NCBI RefSeq assembly: GCF_014323705.1
Contig: NZ_JABVEC010000029.1
Span: 24,106-88,105, forward strand
Source of the DNA: Actinomadura alba
Lineage (GTDB): Bacteria > Actinomycetota > Actinomycetes > Streptosporangiales > Streptosporangiaceae
Direction of reading: 5' to 3'
Length of the DNA: 64,000 nucleotides
Shown: positions 17,021 to 25,705 of the stretch, piece by piece
How positions within the stretch are numbered: position 1 is the first letter of the stretch
Layout: every line of letters starts with the position of its first letter
Position numbers and translations under genes: made by a program
Notes under the pieces: generated by a model
Databases searched by the model: none
The model's input: the letters and a program-made list of their open reading frames with translations, nothing else
What the model was told of the DNA's origin: nothing

Positions 17021-17196
17021 GTTCTGTGTGACGCGCGCGGGCCGGTCACGGTTCGAAGGAATGCGCGAACGCGAAGCGGAGTCGCACGGGAGCGCACGCG
17101 AGCGGGCGGTACCGGCACGTGGGGCGTGCCGGTACCGCCGTCCGGGTCGCCGGCCCGAGGGCCTCGAGCCCGGGCACCGCGGGATCCGGGTCCGGT

Positions 17197-17292
17197 GGGA
17201 TCAGGGGCCCGCGGGATCAGGGACTCGCGGGATCAGGGACTCGCGGGATCAGGGACTCGCGGGATCAGGGACTCGTGGGATCAGGGACTCGT
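17197..17292. repeat. 16-bp minisatellite at the end of the LPMO gene
   Basis: Six units of GGGATCAGGGACTCGC, the first slightly diverged and the last two with a terminal T. The last unit contains the LPMO stop codon. Confidence 0.9.
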
Positions 17293-18315
17293 GCAGGTGA
17301 GTGCCGGCGTGCTGCCGGCACCGTTCCCGGTGAACCCGAAGGTGGTCGAGGCACTGGTCGCGACCGTCCGGTTCCAGTCCGCGTTCCGCACCGTCGCGAC
17401 GGACCCGCCCGGCGTGTACGTCCCGTTCCACAGGCTGCTGATGCTCTGCCCGGTCGCCAGCGGCCACGAGACGGTCCAGCCGTTGAGCGCGGACGTGCCG
17501 GTATTGGTCACCCTGACCTCGGCCTGGAAGCCGCCGGACCAGGAGCCCGTCTGGGTATAGGTCGCGGTGCAGGCTCCCGTCGCCGGCGGCGGCGTGCCGC
17601 CACCACCGCCCGGGCCGATTCCGGTGACCTCACCGTTGCCACCGTCGAAGACCACGTCCGAGCAGCCGTAGAAGGTCTCCTGGCTGTCCGAGCGCTGCCA
17701 GACCGAGTAGATGATGTGCCGGCCGCTCTTGCCCGACGGGAGATTGCCCGACCAGTAGTAGTTGCCGTCGACCGAGCCCACCGCGCCGGTGTCGGCCGGG
17801 TGGTCGGCGACCAGGAACGGCTGCTCCTCGAGGTCGTTCCAGGCCAGCGGCCGGGTCGGGCTCCAGGAGTCCTTTGTGATGTAGAGGTAGAACCAGCCCG
17901 GGTGCGCGGCCCACTTGTTGTACTTGAAGTCCAACCGGGCACCGGAGGTGAGGTGGGTCACCGGGAAGTCGGCCCGGGCCACGTTGTACCCGGTGAAGTT
18001 CGGGTTGCCGCCGCTGCACAACTGTCCGTCGGAGACGAAACCGCGGGTGCGGCCGGCACCGTCGGAGCGCAACACGCTGAACCAGTTGTAGAGCGAGTTG
18101 TCCCCGCTCGTGGCCACCGCGGCCGCACAGGCGGGGTTCTGGGGCACGATGTTGCCCTGCGGGCTGAGGCCGTCTCTCCAGCACAGGAACGTGCGACTGC
18201 CCGGCACCATCATCGCGCCGTGCGCCGACGCGGGAGCCGCCATGAGCACGGTCGCGAACAACGCGGGCAGAATGGCGATAGTGATCGCGAGCGCTCTTCT
18301 CCGTCGCTTCCTCAA
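17281..18315 (-). CDS. Secreted AA10 lytic polysaccharide monooxygenase with CBM2
   Basis: A 344-residue secreted copper enzyme that oxidatively cuts crystalline cellulose or chitin. The TTG start at 18315 is chosen because GGAAGGGAAGC precedes it and it places a signal peptide (residues 1-31, RKRRRR then a hydrophobic core, ending APASA) directly before His32. That His must be the mature N terminus to form the copper brace; the second brace His is about 138 (KWAAHPGWF). The AA10 domain runs to about residue 225, then a Gly/Pro linker and a CBM2 cellulose-binding domain (about 248-344). A CebR-type operator lies 475 bp upstream. A longer open frame to 18804 would bury the signal peptide and was rejected. 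Confidence 0.93.
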   Translation of the reverse strand: MRKRRRRALAITIAILPALFATVLMAAPASAHGAMMVPGSRTFLCWRDGLSPQGNIVPQNPACAAAVATSGDNSLYNWFSVLRSDGAGRTRGFVSDGQLCSGGNPNFTGYNVARADFPVTHLTSGARLDFKYNKWAAHPGWFYLYITKDSWSPTRPLAWNDLEEQPFLVADHPADTGAVGSVDGNYYWSGNLPSGKSGRHIIYSVWQRSDSQETFYGCSDVVFDGGNGEVTGIGPGGGGGTPPPATGACTATYTQTGSWSGGFQAEVRVTNTGTSALNGWTVSWPLATGQSISSLWNGTYTPGGSVATVRNADWNRTVATSASTTFGFTGNGAGSTPALTCTSP

Positions 18316-18789
18316 GATGCTTCCCTTCCTGTCGGGTCGGCTGCACCCTTCGTGCCACGCGCACCACCGAGAACGGTTCGAAAAGCGCTCAGCGGCTCCG
18401 GGGCTGCCGCCATCGATCGCTGCCCGGTAGCGACAGGAAATCGCATTTCCGGGTCGGCGGACGGAACGTAACACGGCCCGCTTCGACAGGGAACGACGCG
18501 CGGATCCGGGCATCATCGGATTACCGGAGCCCAGGCCGCCGATCGCATCCCATCGCACGTCAGGACCGGTCGGCCGCCGGGCAACGGCCCATCGAAAATT
18601 GCGGGATACGTGAAATCTTTCATCCGCATCCGGGGTGCCGCGACACGCCTTCCGCAGGAATGACTCTTTTCGGCAATTACCGCCGAAGGGCACGACGGAG
18701 CCCCTGAATTGCTTTCCAGAATGGCCGATAACCGGCCTCGATGCCACGGGACACCGGCTCCGGCCGGGCCGACCACCGGAAGCGTACCG
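18316..18789 (-). other. Long untranslated region upstream of the LPMO gene
   Basis: No supported gene on either strand. If the promoter at 18819-18824 drives the LPMO gene, this stretch is a leader of nearly 500 nt. It contains the dyad TGAAA-TC-TTTCA (18611-18622). Confidence 0.45.
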
Positions 18790-18824
18790 TGGGAGCGCTC
18801 CCACACTCGACCGCCCTGATCATA
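18790..18824 (-). promoter_or_regulatory. CebR-type operator with upstream -10 box (leftward)
   Basis: TGGGAGCGCTCCCA (18790-18803) is identical to the CebR/CelR operator known from Streptomyces and Thermobifida cellulase genes. Read leftward, a TATGAT -10 box occupies 18824-18819, which would put the transcription start just before the palindrome, the usual repressor position. The leftward gene is the LPMO. Confidence 0.75.
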
Positions 18825-19012
18825 ACCCCGCGGACGGCTCACGAGAATGTCCTTTCACGGGTTTTCACGCGCGATCGCCGACAGCCGACGCCCGGCGACC
18901 CGGCCGGACCGGACACCGACACGGGGCCGAAGCACCCCCTCACTAGGAACGCGACGCCCAGCGGGCATGACCGGGACCGAAACGCGCCATTAACACGGTC
19001 GTCACAGGTCTC

Positions 19013-19055
19013 TTGACACCGCGCCATCGCCACTTAATTCTTGGGAGCGCTCCCA
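19013..19055 (+). promoter_or_regulatory. Promoter and CebR-type operator of the LacI-family gene
   Basis: TTGACA (19013-19018) is followed by an AT-rich -10 region (TTAATT at 19034-19039) and TGGGAGCGCTCCCA (19042-19055), 41 bp before the start codon. The layout suggests autoregulation by a LacI-family repressor. Confidence 0.75.
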
Positions 19056-19096
19056 CACCCGCATTGGACCGTCTCGGCCCGAAGGGAGTGATCGGC

Positions 19097-20188
19097 GTGA
19101 CCGTCCAGGAACCCGTTGTCGACCCCGTTGTCGACCCCGTTGTCGACCCCGTTGTCGACCCCGTTGTCGACCCCGTTGTCGACCATGCAGCCGTCCCCAC
19201 GCTCGCACACGTGGCCAAGCTCGCCGGTGTGTCCCCGGCGACCGCGTCCCGCGTGATCAACGGATCCGCCAGAGTGAGCCATGGCGCCCGTACTCAGGTC
19301 GAGGAGGCCGTGCGGCGGCTCGGCTACGTGCGCCGCCCGGCCGCAGCCACCCCACCCGGCCGCAGGCGCCGGTCGATCGCCGCAGTGATCTGTGAGGACA
19401 GCGACCGGGTCTTCACCGACCCGTTCTTCGCACGCGTCCTCTGGGGAGTGCGACGGGAACTCGACGGCGGCCCCCAGCTCGTCGTGCTCATGGTGGGCCG
19501 GTCCGAGGAGTGGCGTGCCGTCGCCGACTACGTCCGCGGCGGCGACGCCGCGGGCGTGCTGCAGATCGGCATCCACAGCAATCATCCCTTCGCGCTGCTG
19601 CACGCCACCACCGGGATCCCGGTGGTGCTCGCCGGCCGTCCGGCGGCCGGGACGCCGCTGCCCTACGTCGACGCCGACAACCGGGGCGGCTCGCGCGGCG
19701 CGGTGGAGTACCTCGCGCGCTCGGGCCGCCGGGTCATCGGCACCATCGCCGGGCCACCGGACACGAGCGTCGGGATCGACCGGCTCGAGGGCTACCGGGC
19801 GGGCATGGGCGAGGCCGGGCTGCTCGCGAACGGGCTCGTCGCCTACGGCGACTTCCGCCAGGCGTCCGGTGAGCATGCGATGAACCATCTGCTCGACCGC
19901 AGGCCCGACATCGACGCCGTACTCGTGGCCTCGGACCTCATGGCCGTCGGGGCGCTCCGGGCACTGCGCAGGGCCGGGCGGCGGGTCCCCGAGGACGTGG
20001 CGGTCATCGGATTCGACGACGCGCCGCTGGCACAGCAGGTGCGCCCGCGGCTGACCACCGTACGCCAGCCGATCGAGGACATGGGCGCCCGGATGGCCTC
20101 GGAACTGCTCAGACGCATCGCCGGCAAGCCCTCACCGGACAACCGGATCGTCCTCAAGACCAAATTGATCATCCGCGATTCGGCCTGA
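19097..20188 (+). CDS. LacI-family transcriptional regulator of the cellulase island
   Basis: A 363-residue repressor. The helix-turn-helix is TLAHVAKLAGVSPATASRVINGS (about residues 35-57), followed by a hinge and a periplasmic-binding-like sugar sensor (DPFFARVLWGVRRELD, VPEDVAVIGFDDAPLAQQVRPRLTTVRQP). The start GTG 19097 follows GGGAG by 8 bases. The N terminus carries six PVVD repeats before the DNA-binding domain. Position beside GH48 and LPMO genes and the operator in its own promoter indicate a CebR-like cello-oligosaccharide repressor. The recognition helix reads SPATASRV rather than the SRATVSRV typical of CebR, so it may be a divergent relative. Confidence 0.85.
   Translation: MTVQEPVVDPVVDPVVDPVVDPVVDPVVDHAAVPTLAHVAKLAGVSPATASRVINGSARVSHGARTQVEEAVRRLGYVRRPAAATPPGRRRRSIAAVICEDSDRVFTDPFFARVLWGVRRELDGGPQLVVLMVGRSEEWRAVADYVRGGDAAGVLQIGIHSNHPFALLHATTGIPVVLAGRPAAGTPLPYVDADNRGGSRGAVEYLARSGRRVIGTIAGPPDTSVGIDRLEGYRAGMGEAGLLANGLVAYGDFRQASGEHAMNHLLDRRPDIDAVLVASDLMAVGALRALRRAGRRVPEDVAVIGFDDAPLAQQVRPRLTTVRQPIEDMGARMASELLRRIAGKPSPDNRIVLKTKLIIRDSA
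19112..19183 (+). repeat. 12-bp perfect tandem repeat coding (PVVD)6
   Basis: Six identical copies of CCCGTTGTCGAC near the 5' end of the LacI-family gene, coding Pro-Val-Val-Asp six times. Identity at the DNA level points to recent slippage. Confidence 0.95.
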
Positions 20189-20200
20189 GTCGCGTCGGAG

Positions 20201-20224
20201 GAGGCACCCCGCGACGGGCGCCTC
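20201..20224 (+). terminator. Hairpin between the regulator and GH48 gene
   Basis: GAGGC-a-CCC-CGCGAC-GGG-c-GCCTC forms an imperfect stem of eight pairs, 12 bp after the regulator stop. It may be a weak terminator or an mRNA processing/stability element ahead of the cellulase gene. Confidence 0.4.
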
Positions 20225-20309
20225 TGTGCTCTGCGTACGACCCCGAGCCAAGCCGGGCGGTGCCCGCCGTCTCGGCGCCGATCCGATCGATCCCTCAGGA
20301 AGGATCCCC

Positions 20310-23279
20310 ATGAGAAGAGGCCACAGATGGCGGCGGCTGACCGCGCTCGGAGCCGGTGTGCTCCTCGCGCTCAGCGGCCTGGTGGCGGTGGCACAGAGCG
20401 CCAGCGCCGCCGTGCAGTGCCAGGTCGACTACGCGAAGAACGACTGGGGCTCGGGCTTCACCGCCAACGTCACCATCAACAACCTCGGTGACCCCCTCAC
20501 CGGCTGGACCCTGCGCTACGCCTACGCGGGGAACCAGCGGCTGCAGAGCGGCTGGAACGGCAACTGGGCACAGTCCGGGCCGAACGTCACCGTGACGAAC
20601 GCCCCGTACAACGGCAACCTCGCCACCGGCGCGAGCACGACCACGAGCGCCAACTTCTCCTACAGCGGCACGAACGCCAACCCGACCGCGTTCTCCGTCA
20701 ACGATGTTCCCTGCAACGGCGCCAACGCGAACACCCCGCCGACGGTGTCGATCACCAGCCCCACGAACGGCCAGCAGTTCCCGGTCGGCGCCAACGTGAC
20801 CGTGAACGCCACCGCGAGCGACGCCGCCCCCGGCAGCGTCAGCACGGTGGAGTTCTTCCGCGACGGCCTGCTGGTCGGCTCGGACACGACGGCGCCGTAC
20901 AGCTTCACCCACACCTCCCTGCCCGCGGGGAGCTACACGCTCCAGGCGAGGGCGACCGACAACCAGGGGGCGACGGGGACCGCGCAGGTCGCGATCGTCG
21001 TCAACTCCGGACCGACGCTCGTGGTGAGTCCCGCGGCCGTGAGCGTCCCCGAGGGCGCCACCGCGAACTACACCGTCAGGCTGTCCGCCGCCCCGTCGGG
21101 CAACGTGACGGTCACCTCGGCACGGACCGCCGGTGACACCGACATCACCGTCTCCGCGGGTGCGTCCCGCACGTTCTCGACGACGAACTGGAACACCCCC
21201 CAGACCGTCACGCTGGCCGCGGCGGAGGACGCCGACCAGACCGCCGGGCAGGCGACGGTGACGGCGAGCGCCACGGGCTACCCGTCGGTGGCGGTCACCG
21301 CGACCGAGAGCGACAACGACGCGCCGCCGGTCAGCTCCTACATCGACGAGTTCACGGCGCAGTACAACAAGATCAAGGCGCCGGCCAACGGCTACTTCTC
21401 CGCGGAAGGGGTCCCGTATCACACGATCGAGACGCTGCTGGTCGAGGCGCCCGACCACGGGCACGAGACCACGTCCGAGGCGTTCAGCTTCTGGCTCTGG
21501 CTCGAGGCGCAGCACGGCCGGATCACCGAGGACTGGGCACCGTTCAACCAGGCGTGGAACGTGATGGAGCAGTACATCATCCCGTCCGCGGCCGGCCAGC
21601 CGGGCGGCCAGGCCAGCTACAACCCCAATGACCCGGCCGACTACGCGCCCGAGGCGGGGCAGCCGAGCCAGTATCCGGTTCCGCTGTCCTCGAGCGTCGC
21701 CGCCGGCCAGGACCCGCTCGCGAACGAACTGCAGCAGGCGTACGGCAACCGCAACATGTACTCCATGCACTGGCTCCTGGACGTCGACGACGTCTACGGC
21801 TACGGCAGGAACCGTCCCGGCGCCGAGTGCGGCGACAACACCCAGCGGGTGACCTACATCAACACCTACCAGCGCGGTCCGCAGGAGTCGGTGTGGGAGA
21901 CCGTGCCGCACCCGTCGTGCGACACCGGACGGTTCGGCCAGCCGGGCGGCGGCGGCTACCCGCCGCTGTTCATCCAGGGCTCGACGGCGAACCAGTGGCG
22001 CTACACGGCCGCGCCCGACGCGGACGCCCGCGCCGTGCAGGCCGCCTACTGGGCGCTGGTCTGGGCGACGGAGCAGGGCAACCAGTCGCAGATCTCGGCC
22101 ACCGTCACCAAGGCGGCCAAGATGGGCGACTACCTCCGGTACGCCTTCTACGACAAGTACTTCAAGAACCCCGGCTGCACGTCGCCGTCCTGCCCCGCGG
22201 GCAGCGGCAAGAGCAGCTCGGCGTACCTGCTGAACTGGTACTTCGCCTGGGGCGGGGACATGAGCGACGCGTGGTCGTGGCGGATCGGCTCCAGCCACAA
22301 CCACGGCGGTTACCAGAATCCGCTCGCCGCGTGGGTGCTGTCGCCGGCCGGTCCGGCGGCGCTGCGGCCACGGTCGTCGACCGCGGCTGCGGACTGGCAG
22401 CAGAGCCTGACCCGCCAGGTCCAGTTCTACACCTGGCTGCAGTCGGCCGAGGGCGCGATCGCCGGCGGCGCGACGAACAGCTGGGGCGGTGCGTACGGCA
22501 CGCCGCCGGCCGGGACGCCGACGTTCTTCGGCATGGCCTACGACGAGAAGCCCGTCTACCACGACCCGCCGTCGAACCAGTGGTTCGGTTTCCAGGCGTG
22601 GGGTGTTCAGCGGCTCGCCGAGCTGTACTACGTGACCGGCAACACCCAGGCCAAGGCGGTTCTGGACAAGTGGGTCAACTGGGCGATCTCCCAGACCACC
22701 CTCGGCACGGGCAGTTCGTTCCAGATCCCCAACGAGATGGACTGGAGCGGCGCGCCGTCGGCCAGCTTCAGCAGCACCACCGGCACCCCGGCCGCCAACC
22801 CCGGCCTGCACGTCACGGTGCGGAACAAGGGCAACGACGTCGGCATCGCGGCGGCGTTCGCCCGCACTCTCATCTACTACGCCGCGAAGGAGGGCAACAC
22901 CGCGCTCGGCACCCAGGCCAAGAACACCGCGAAGGGACTGCTCGACCGGATGCTCATGCTCAAGGAGTCGAAGGGCATCACGGTCACCGAGACCCGCGCC
23001 GACTACAACCGGTTCGACGACGTCTGGAGCTCCTCCAACCAGCAGGGTCTCTACATCCCGTCCGGCTACTCGGGCACGATGCCCAACGGTGACACCATCC
23101 GGCCCGGCTCGACGTTCATCGGCATTCGGTCGTTCCTCCGCGACGACCCCGAGTGGCCGAAGGTCCAGAGCTACCTCGACGGCGGAGCCGCGCCGACGTT
23201 CGTCTACCACCGGTTCTGGGCACAGGCGGACATCGCCATGGCCCTGGCCGACTACGGCTCCCTGTTCCCGAGCGGCTAG
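20310..23279 (+). CDS. Secreted GH48 cellobiohydrolase with CBM2 and Ig-like modules
   Basis: A 989-residue exoglucanase that releases cellobiose processively from reducing ends of cellulose. Order: signal peptide (about 1-36, ending AQSASA), CBM2 (about 38-135, VQCQVDYAKNDWGSGF), a bacterial Ig-like domain (about 143-235, PPTVSITSPTNGQQFPVG), a second beta-sandwich resembling Calx-beta (about 237-345), and the GH48 catalytic domain (about 350-989, YIDEFTAQYNKIKAPANGYFS). The general acid is Glu386 in APDHGHETTSE. ATG 20310 follows AGGAAGGA. It lies 121 bp behind the LacI-family gene with no operator of its own, so it may be read from that promoter. A strong terminator follows. Confidence 0.96.
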   Translation: MRRGHRWRRLTALGAGVLLALSGLVAVAQSASAAVQCQVDYAKNDWGSGFTANVTINNLGDPLTGWTLRYAYAGNQRLQSGWNGNWAQSGPNVTVTNAPYNGNLATGASTTTSANFSYSGTNANPTAFSVNDVPCNGANANTPPTVSITSPTNGQQFPVGANVTVNATASDAAPGSVSTVEFFRDGLLVGSDTTAPYSFTHTSLPAGSYTLQARATDNQGATGTAQVAIVVNSGPTLVVSPAAVSVPEGATANYTVRLSAAPSGNVTVTSARTAGDTDITVSAGASRTFSTTNWNTPQTVTLAAAEDADQTAGQATVTASATGYPSVAVTATESDNDAPPVSSYIDEFTAQYNKIKAPANGYFSAEGVPYHTIETLLVEAPDHGHETTSEAFSFWLWLEAQHGRITEDWAPFNQAWNVMEQYIIPSAAGQPGGQASYNPNDPADYAPEAGQPSQYPVPLSSSVAAGQDPLANELQQAYGNRNMYSMHWLLDVDDVYGYGRNRPGAECGDNTQRVTYINTYQRGPQESVWETVPHPSCDTGRFGQPGGGGYPPLFIQGSTANQWRYTAAPDADARAVQAAYWALVWATEQGNQSQISATVTKAAKMGDYLRYAFYDKYFKNPGCTSPSCPAGSGKSSSAYLLNWYFAWGGDMSDAWSWRIGSSHNHGGYQNPLAAWVLSPAGPAALRPRSSTAAADWQQSLTRQVQFYTWLQSAEGAIAGGATNSWGGAYGTPPAGTPTFFGMAYDEKPVYHDPPSNQWFGFQAWGVQRLAELYYVTGNTQAKAVLDKWVNWAISQTTLGTGSSFQIPNEMDWSGAPSASFSSTTGTPAANPGLHVTVRNKGNDVGIAAAFARTLIYYAAKEGNTALGTQAKNTAKGLLDRMLMLKESKGITVTETRADYNRFDDVWSSSNQQGLYIPSGYSGTMPNGDTIRPGSTFIGIRSFLRDDPEWPKVQSYLDGGAAPTFVYHRFWAQADIAMALADYGSLFPSG

Positions 23280-23339
23280 GCGACGTTCCCGGCCCCGCAC
23301 GGCCCGGCGGGAACGGGACACGAGAGGAAGGCCACGGTT

Positions 23340-23375
23340 CGCTGGGGCGGGCGGCATTCGCCGCCCGCCCCAGCG
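23340..23375 (+). terminator. Strong terminator after GH48
   Basis: A perfect 15-bp stem, CGCTGGGGCGGGCGG (23340-23354) against CCGCCCGCCCCAGCG (23361-23375), with loop CATTCG, 60 bp after the GH48 stop codon. Confidence 0.85.
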
Positions 23376-23424
23376 GCGCACCGTCGGGGGGTGACGCCCC
23401 TGCGGCGACGAGGGACCAGAAGTG

Positions 23425-23515
23425 GCGACAGGCGACAGGCGACAGGCGACAGGCGGTAGGCAACGGGCAACAGGCGACAGGCAACGGGCGACGGGCGACG
23501 GGCGACGGGCGACGG
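23425..23515. repeat. 7-bp minisatellite
   Basis: Thirteen units of GCGACAG and variants (GCGACGG, GCAACGG, GCGGTAG) fill the space between GH48 and the Crp-family gene. No gene is seen in 23376-23652. Confidence 0.9.
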
Positions 23516-23652
23516 GCCGAACCGGTGAACTTCTCCAGTGGACTTGGCCTGACGGGCAAACCTTGCGAGGCTTACACGCACTCAAAGGAGGGAAACCGTT
23601 GACAGTCCCGGGGAGATGACGGCGTGGCAGCCAACACGCAGGAGCCGAGCCC

Positions 23653-24486
23653 ATGACGGCCCGCGACCGCAATCACGAAGGCGGCCCGGCCGCGACGCCG
23701 CATGCGCGCGCGGTGGGCGAACCCGCTCATACCGTGATCCCGCTGCGGCGGCACACCGGTCCGGGTGCCGCCCCCGCGGCCGCGTCGCCCTCCGGCGGTT
23801 TCTGGAACGCGCTGGACGACACGGAGCGGTCCGCGCTGCGGATGGCCGCCCGGCCCCGGACGTACGCGGCCAGGACGCCGCTGTGCAACCAGGGCGACCG
23901 GTCCGACCACGTTGTGATCATTGAGCAGGGCTGGGTGAAGGTGACGTCCGCGACCGAGAACGGTCACGAGGTGATGCTCGCGGTTCGCGGGCCGGGCGAC
24001 CTGGTGTGCGAGGGCGCCGTGCTCGGTGACCGGCAGCGCTCCGCCACGGTGGCGGCGATGAGCACGCTGCGCACCCTGGTCATCCCGGCCGGCCGGTTCA
24101 CCGCGTTCCTCGACGAGTTCCCCCGGACGTGGCGGATGGTCAGCGAGACGGTCGTGCACCGGCTCGACGACGCGGACCGCAGAGTGCGCGCGCAGGCGTC
24201 CGCGTCCGGTGCGCAGCGTCTCGCCCTGCTCCTGCTCCACCTCGCGGAGCTGTCGGAGCGGGAGGACGGCCGGGCGCCGGACGGCACGATCGCGATCAGG
24301 CCGCCGCTGTCGCAGGAGGAACTGGCCAGCTGGGTCGACTCCTCCCGCGAGACGGTGGCGCGGGCGCTCAAGGTGTGGCGGGCGCGCGGCCTCGTCCGGA
24401 CCGAGCGGCGCAAGATCACCATCCTGGACCCGGCCGGGCTCCGCTCGTACGCCCATGAAGGGACGGCGGAGTCCGACACGGGCTGA
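23653..24486 (+). CDS. Crp/Fnr-family transcriptional regulator
   Basis: A 277-residue regulator. An unusual N-terminal extension of about 47 residues precedes the cyclic-nucleotide-binding beta-barrel (CNQGDRSDHVVIIEQGWVKV, VRGPGDLVCEGAVLGDRQRSATV) and the dimerisation helix. The C-terminal winged helix has LSQEELASWVDSSRETVARALKVWRARGLV. No Cys cluster for an Fe-S sensor is present. ATG 23653 follows AGGAG by 8 bases. The effector and targets are unknown; it is separated from GH48 by a terminator. Confidence 0.9.
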   Translation: MTARDRNHEGGPAATPHARAVGEPAHTVIPLRRHTGPGAAPAAASPSGGFWNALDDTERSALRMAARPRTYAARTPLCNQGDRSDHVVIIEQGWVKVTSATENGHEVMLAVRGPGDLVCEGAVLGDRQRSATVAAMSTLRTLVIPAGRFTAFLDEFPRTWRMVSETVVHRLDDADRRVRAQASASGAQRLALLLLHLAELSEREDGRAPDGTIAIRPPLSQEELASWVDSSRETVARALKVWRARGLVRTERRKITILDPAGLRSYAHEGTAESDTG

Positions 24487-24534
24487 GGCGACACGGGCTG
24501 AGGCGACACCGGCTGAGGCGGCACCGGCTGAGGC
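24475..24534. repeat. 15-bp tandem repeat at the end of the Crp-family gene
   Basis: Four units of GACACGGGCTGAGGC with minor changes; the first unit contains the TGA stop codon of the regulator. Confidence 0.9.
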
Positions 24535-24544
24535 GGGCGCCGCG

Positions 24545-25573
24545 TCAGCGCCCCTGTAGCCACCCCATCGCGGCGACCGCCGCCCCACGGGCGCCCGCCA
24601 TGTCGAGGTCGGGCACGAGCGCGAACGTCGCCGCCCGCTCCTGCTCCTCACGCAGGACGGTGTGCTCGCGGACCGTGTCCAGGAACCAGTCCCGGAACCA
24701 CGGTGCCGTCTCGACCACGCCCCCGCCCACGAAGTAGGTCGCGGGATCGGTGAAGTTGGCGGCGATCGTGAAGAGCCGGCCGAGCGCCTTGGCCTGCTGC
24801 TCGAAGATCTTCATGGCCATGGGGTCACGGTCCTCGGCGTATCCGCGGACCAGTTTCGCGGCCTTGCCGGGCGACTCGACCCGGGCGAGTTCGTGCTCGC
24901 CGAACTCGGTCAGCCAGTAGGGCAGCAGGTTCTTCTCGATCCCGGTGAGCGAGGCGACGCTCTCGACATCGCCGGCCAGGCCGCAGTTGCAGACCGGTAC
25001 GGGCTGCCCCTCCTCCAGCAGGCCCGCCATCGGGATCTGGATGTGGCCCAGCTCGCCGGCCATGCCCGCCGCCCCGCGCACGACGCGACCGGCCTCGACG
25101 ACGCCCCCTCCCAGGCCGGTGCCGACGATCGCCGCGATGGAGGAGTACCGCGCCGCCTCGGCCCCGTAGCGCGCGTGGTGGGCGTAGAGCGCGGCGGCAT
25201 TGCCGTCGTTGTTGTAGACGACGGGGATGCCGAGCCGATCGTGAAGCGCCGAGCGGAAGTCGAATCCCCACCAGGCCGGCTGCGCGAAGTTCGTGGCGCC
25301 CTTGGAGGAGATGACCCCCTCGGCGCTCGCCGGCCCTGGGGTGTCCAGGCCGACGGCGCGCACCGCCTCGAGCGGAGTCCCGGTGAGCTCGAGGACGTTC
25401 TGAAGAGCCAGCACGAGAGCCTCGACCGCGGCATCGGGCCCCTCCTGTACCCGGCTGGGCACCTCGACCAGCCGGTCCACCAGGAAACGGCCCGAGGCGT
25501 CGAGCACGGTGGCGTTGTCAGTGGTCCCGCCGTTGTCGAGCCCGACGACGACCCAAGAGTCCGCGATGCGCAT
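24545..25573 (-). CDS. ROK-family sugar kinase
   Basis: A 342-residue ROK protein without a DNA-binding domain, so a kinase rather than a repressor. GLDNGGTTDNATVLD is the phosphate loop, YNNDGNAAAL contains the catalytic Asp, and GTGLGGGVV the nucleotide loop; GELGHIQIP supplies the zinc His. The usual ROK zinc motif CxCGxxGCxE reads CNCGLAGDVE, so the third Cys is Asp and zinc binding may be altered. The sugar (glucose, fructose or N-acetyl sugar) is not assignable. ATG 25573 was chosen because it places the loop at the usual distance; the ribosome site is weak, and GTG 25582 is an alternative. Confidence 0.85.
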   Translation of the reverse strand: MRIADSWVVVGLDNGGTTDNATVLDASGRFLVDRLVEVPSRVQEGPDAAVEALVLALQNVLELTGTPLEAVRAVGLDTPGPASAEGVISSKGATNFAQPAWWGFDFRSALHDRLGIPVVYNNDGNAAALYAHHARYGAEAARYSSIAAIVGTGLGGGVVEAGRVVRGAAGMAGELGHIQIPMAGLLEEGQPVPVCNCGLAGDVESVASLTGIEKNLLPYWLTEFGEHELARVESPGKAAKLVRGYAEDRDPMAMKIFEQQAKALGRLFTIAANFTDPATYFVGGGVVETAPWFRDWFLDTVREHTVLREEQERAATFALVPDLDMAGARGAAVAAMGWLQGR

Positions 25574-25705
25574 TTCGGTCACGGCAGACGAAGATATCCG
25601 CCGCCGGCCCGCGACGGAAACCACCTACCGAAGCATTCACCCGAACCGCCTACCAAAAACTGATATCACTATGCTAAGTTTGTGCCTCAACAGAGGAGGA
25701 CCCCC

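Noticed and set aside
18316..18804. N-terminal extension of the LPMO to GTG 18804 (about 163 residues)
   Set aside because: It would put the signal peptide and the essential N-terminal His in the middle of the protein, and the proposed GTG is part of the CebR operator.
23425..23515. CRISPR-like array
   Set aside because: Units are only 7 bp with no spacers; it is a minisatellite. The 14-16 bp arrays elsewhere were excluded for the same reason.
20295..23672. Minus-strand frame of 1125 codons across GH48
   Set aside because: Antisense shadow of a secure GH48 gene with no recognisable domain.
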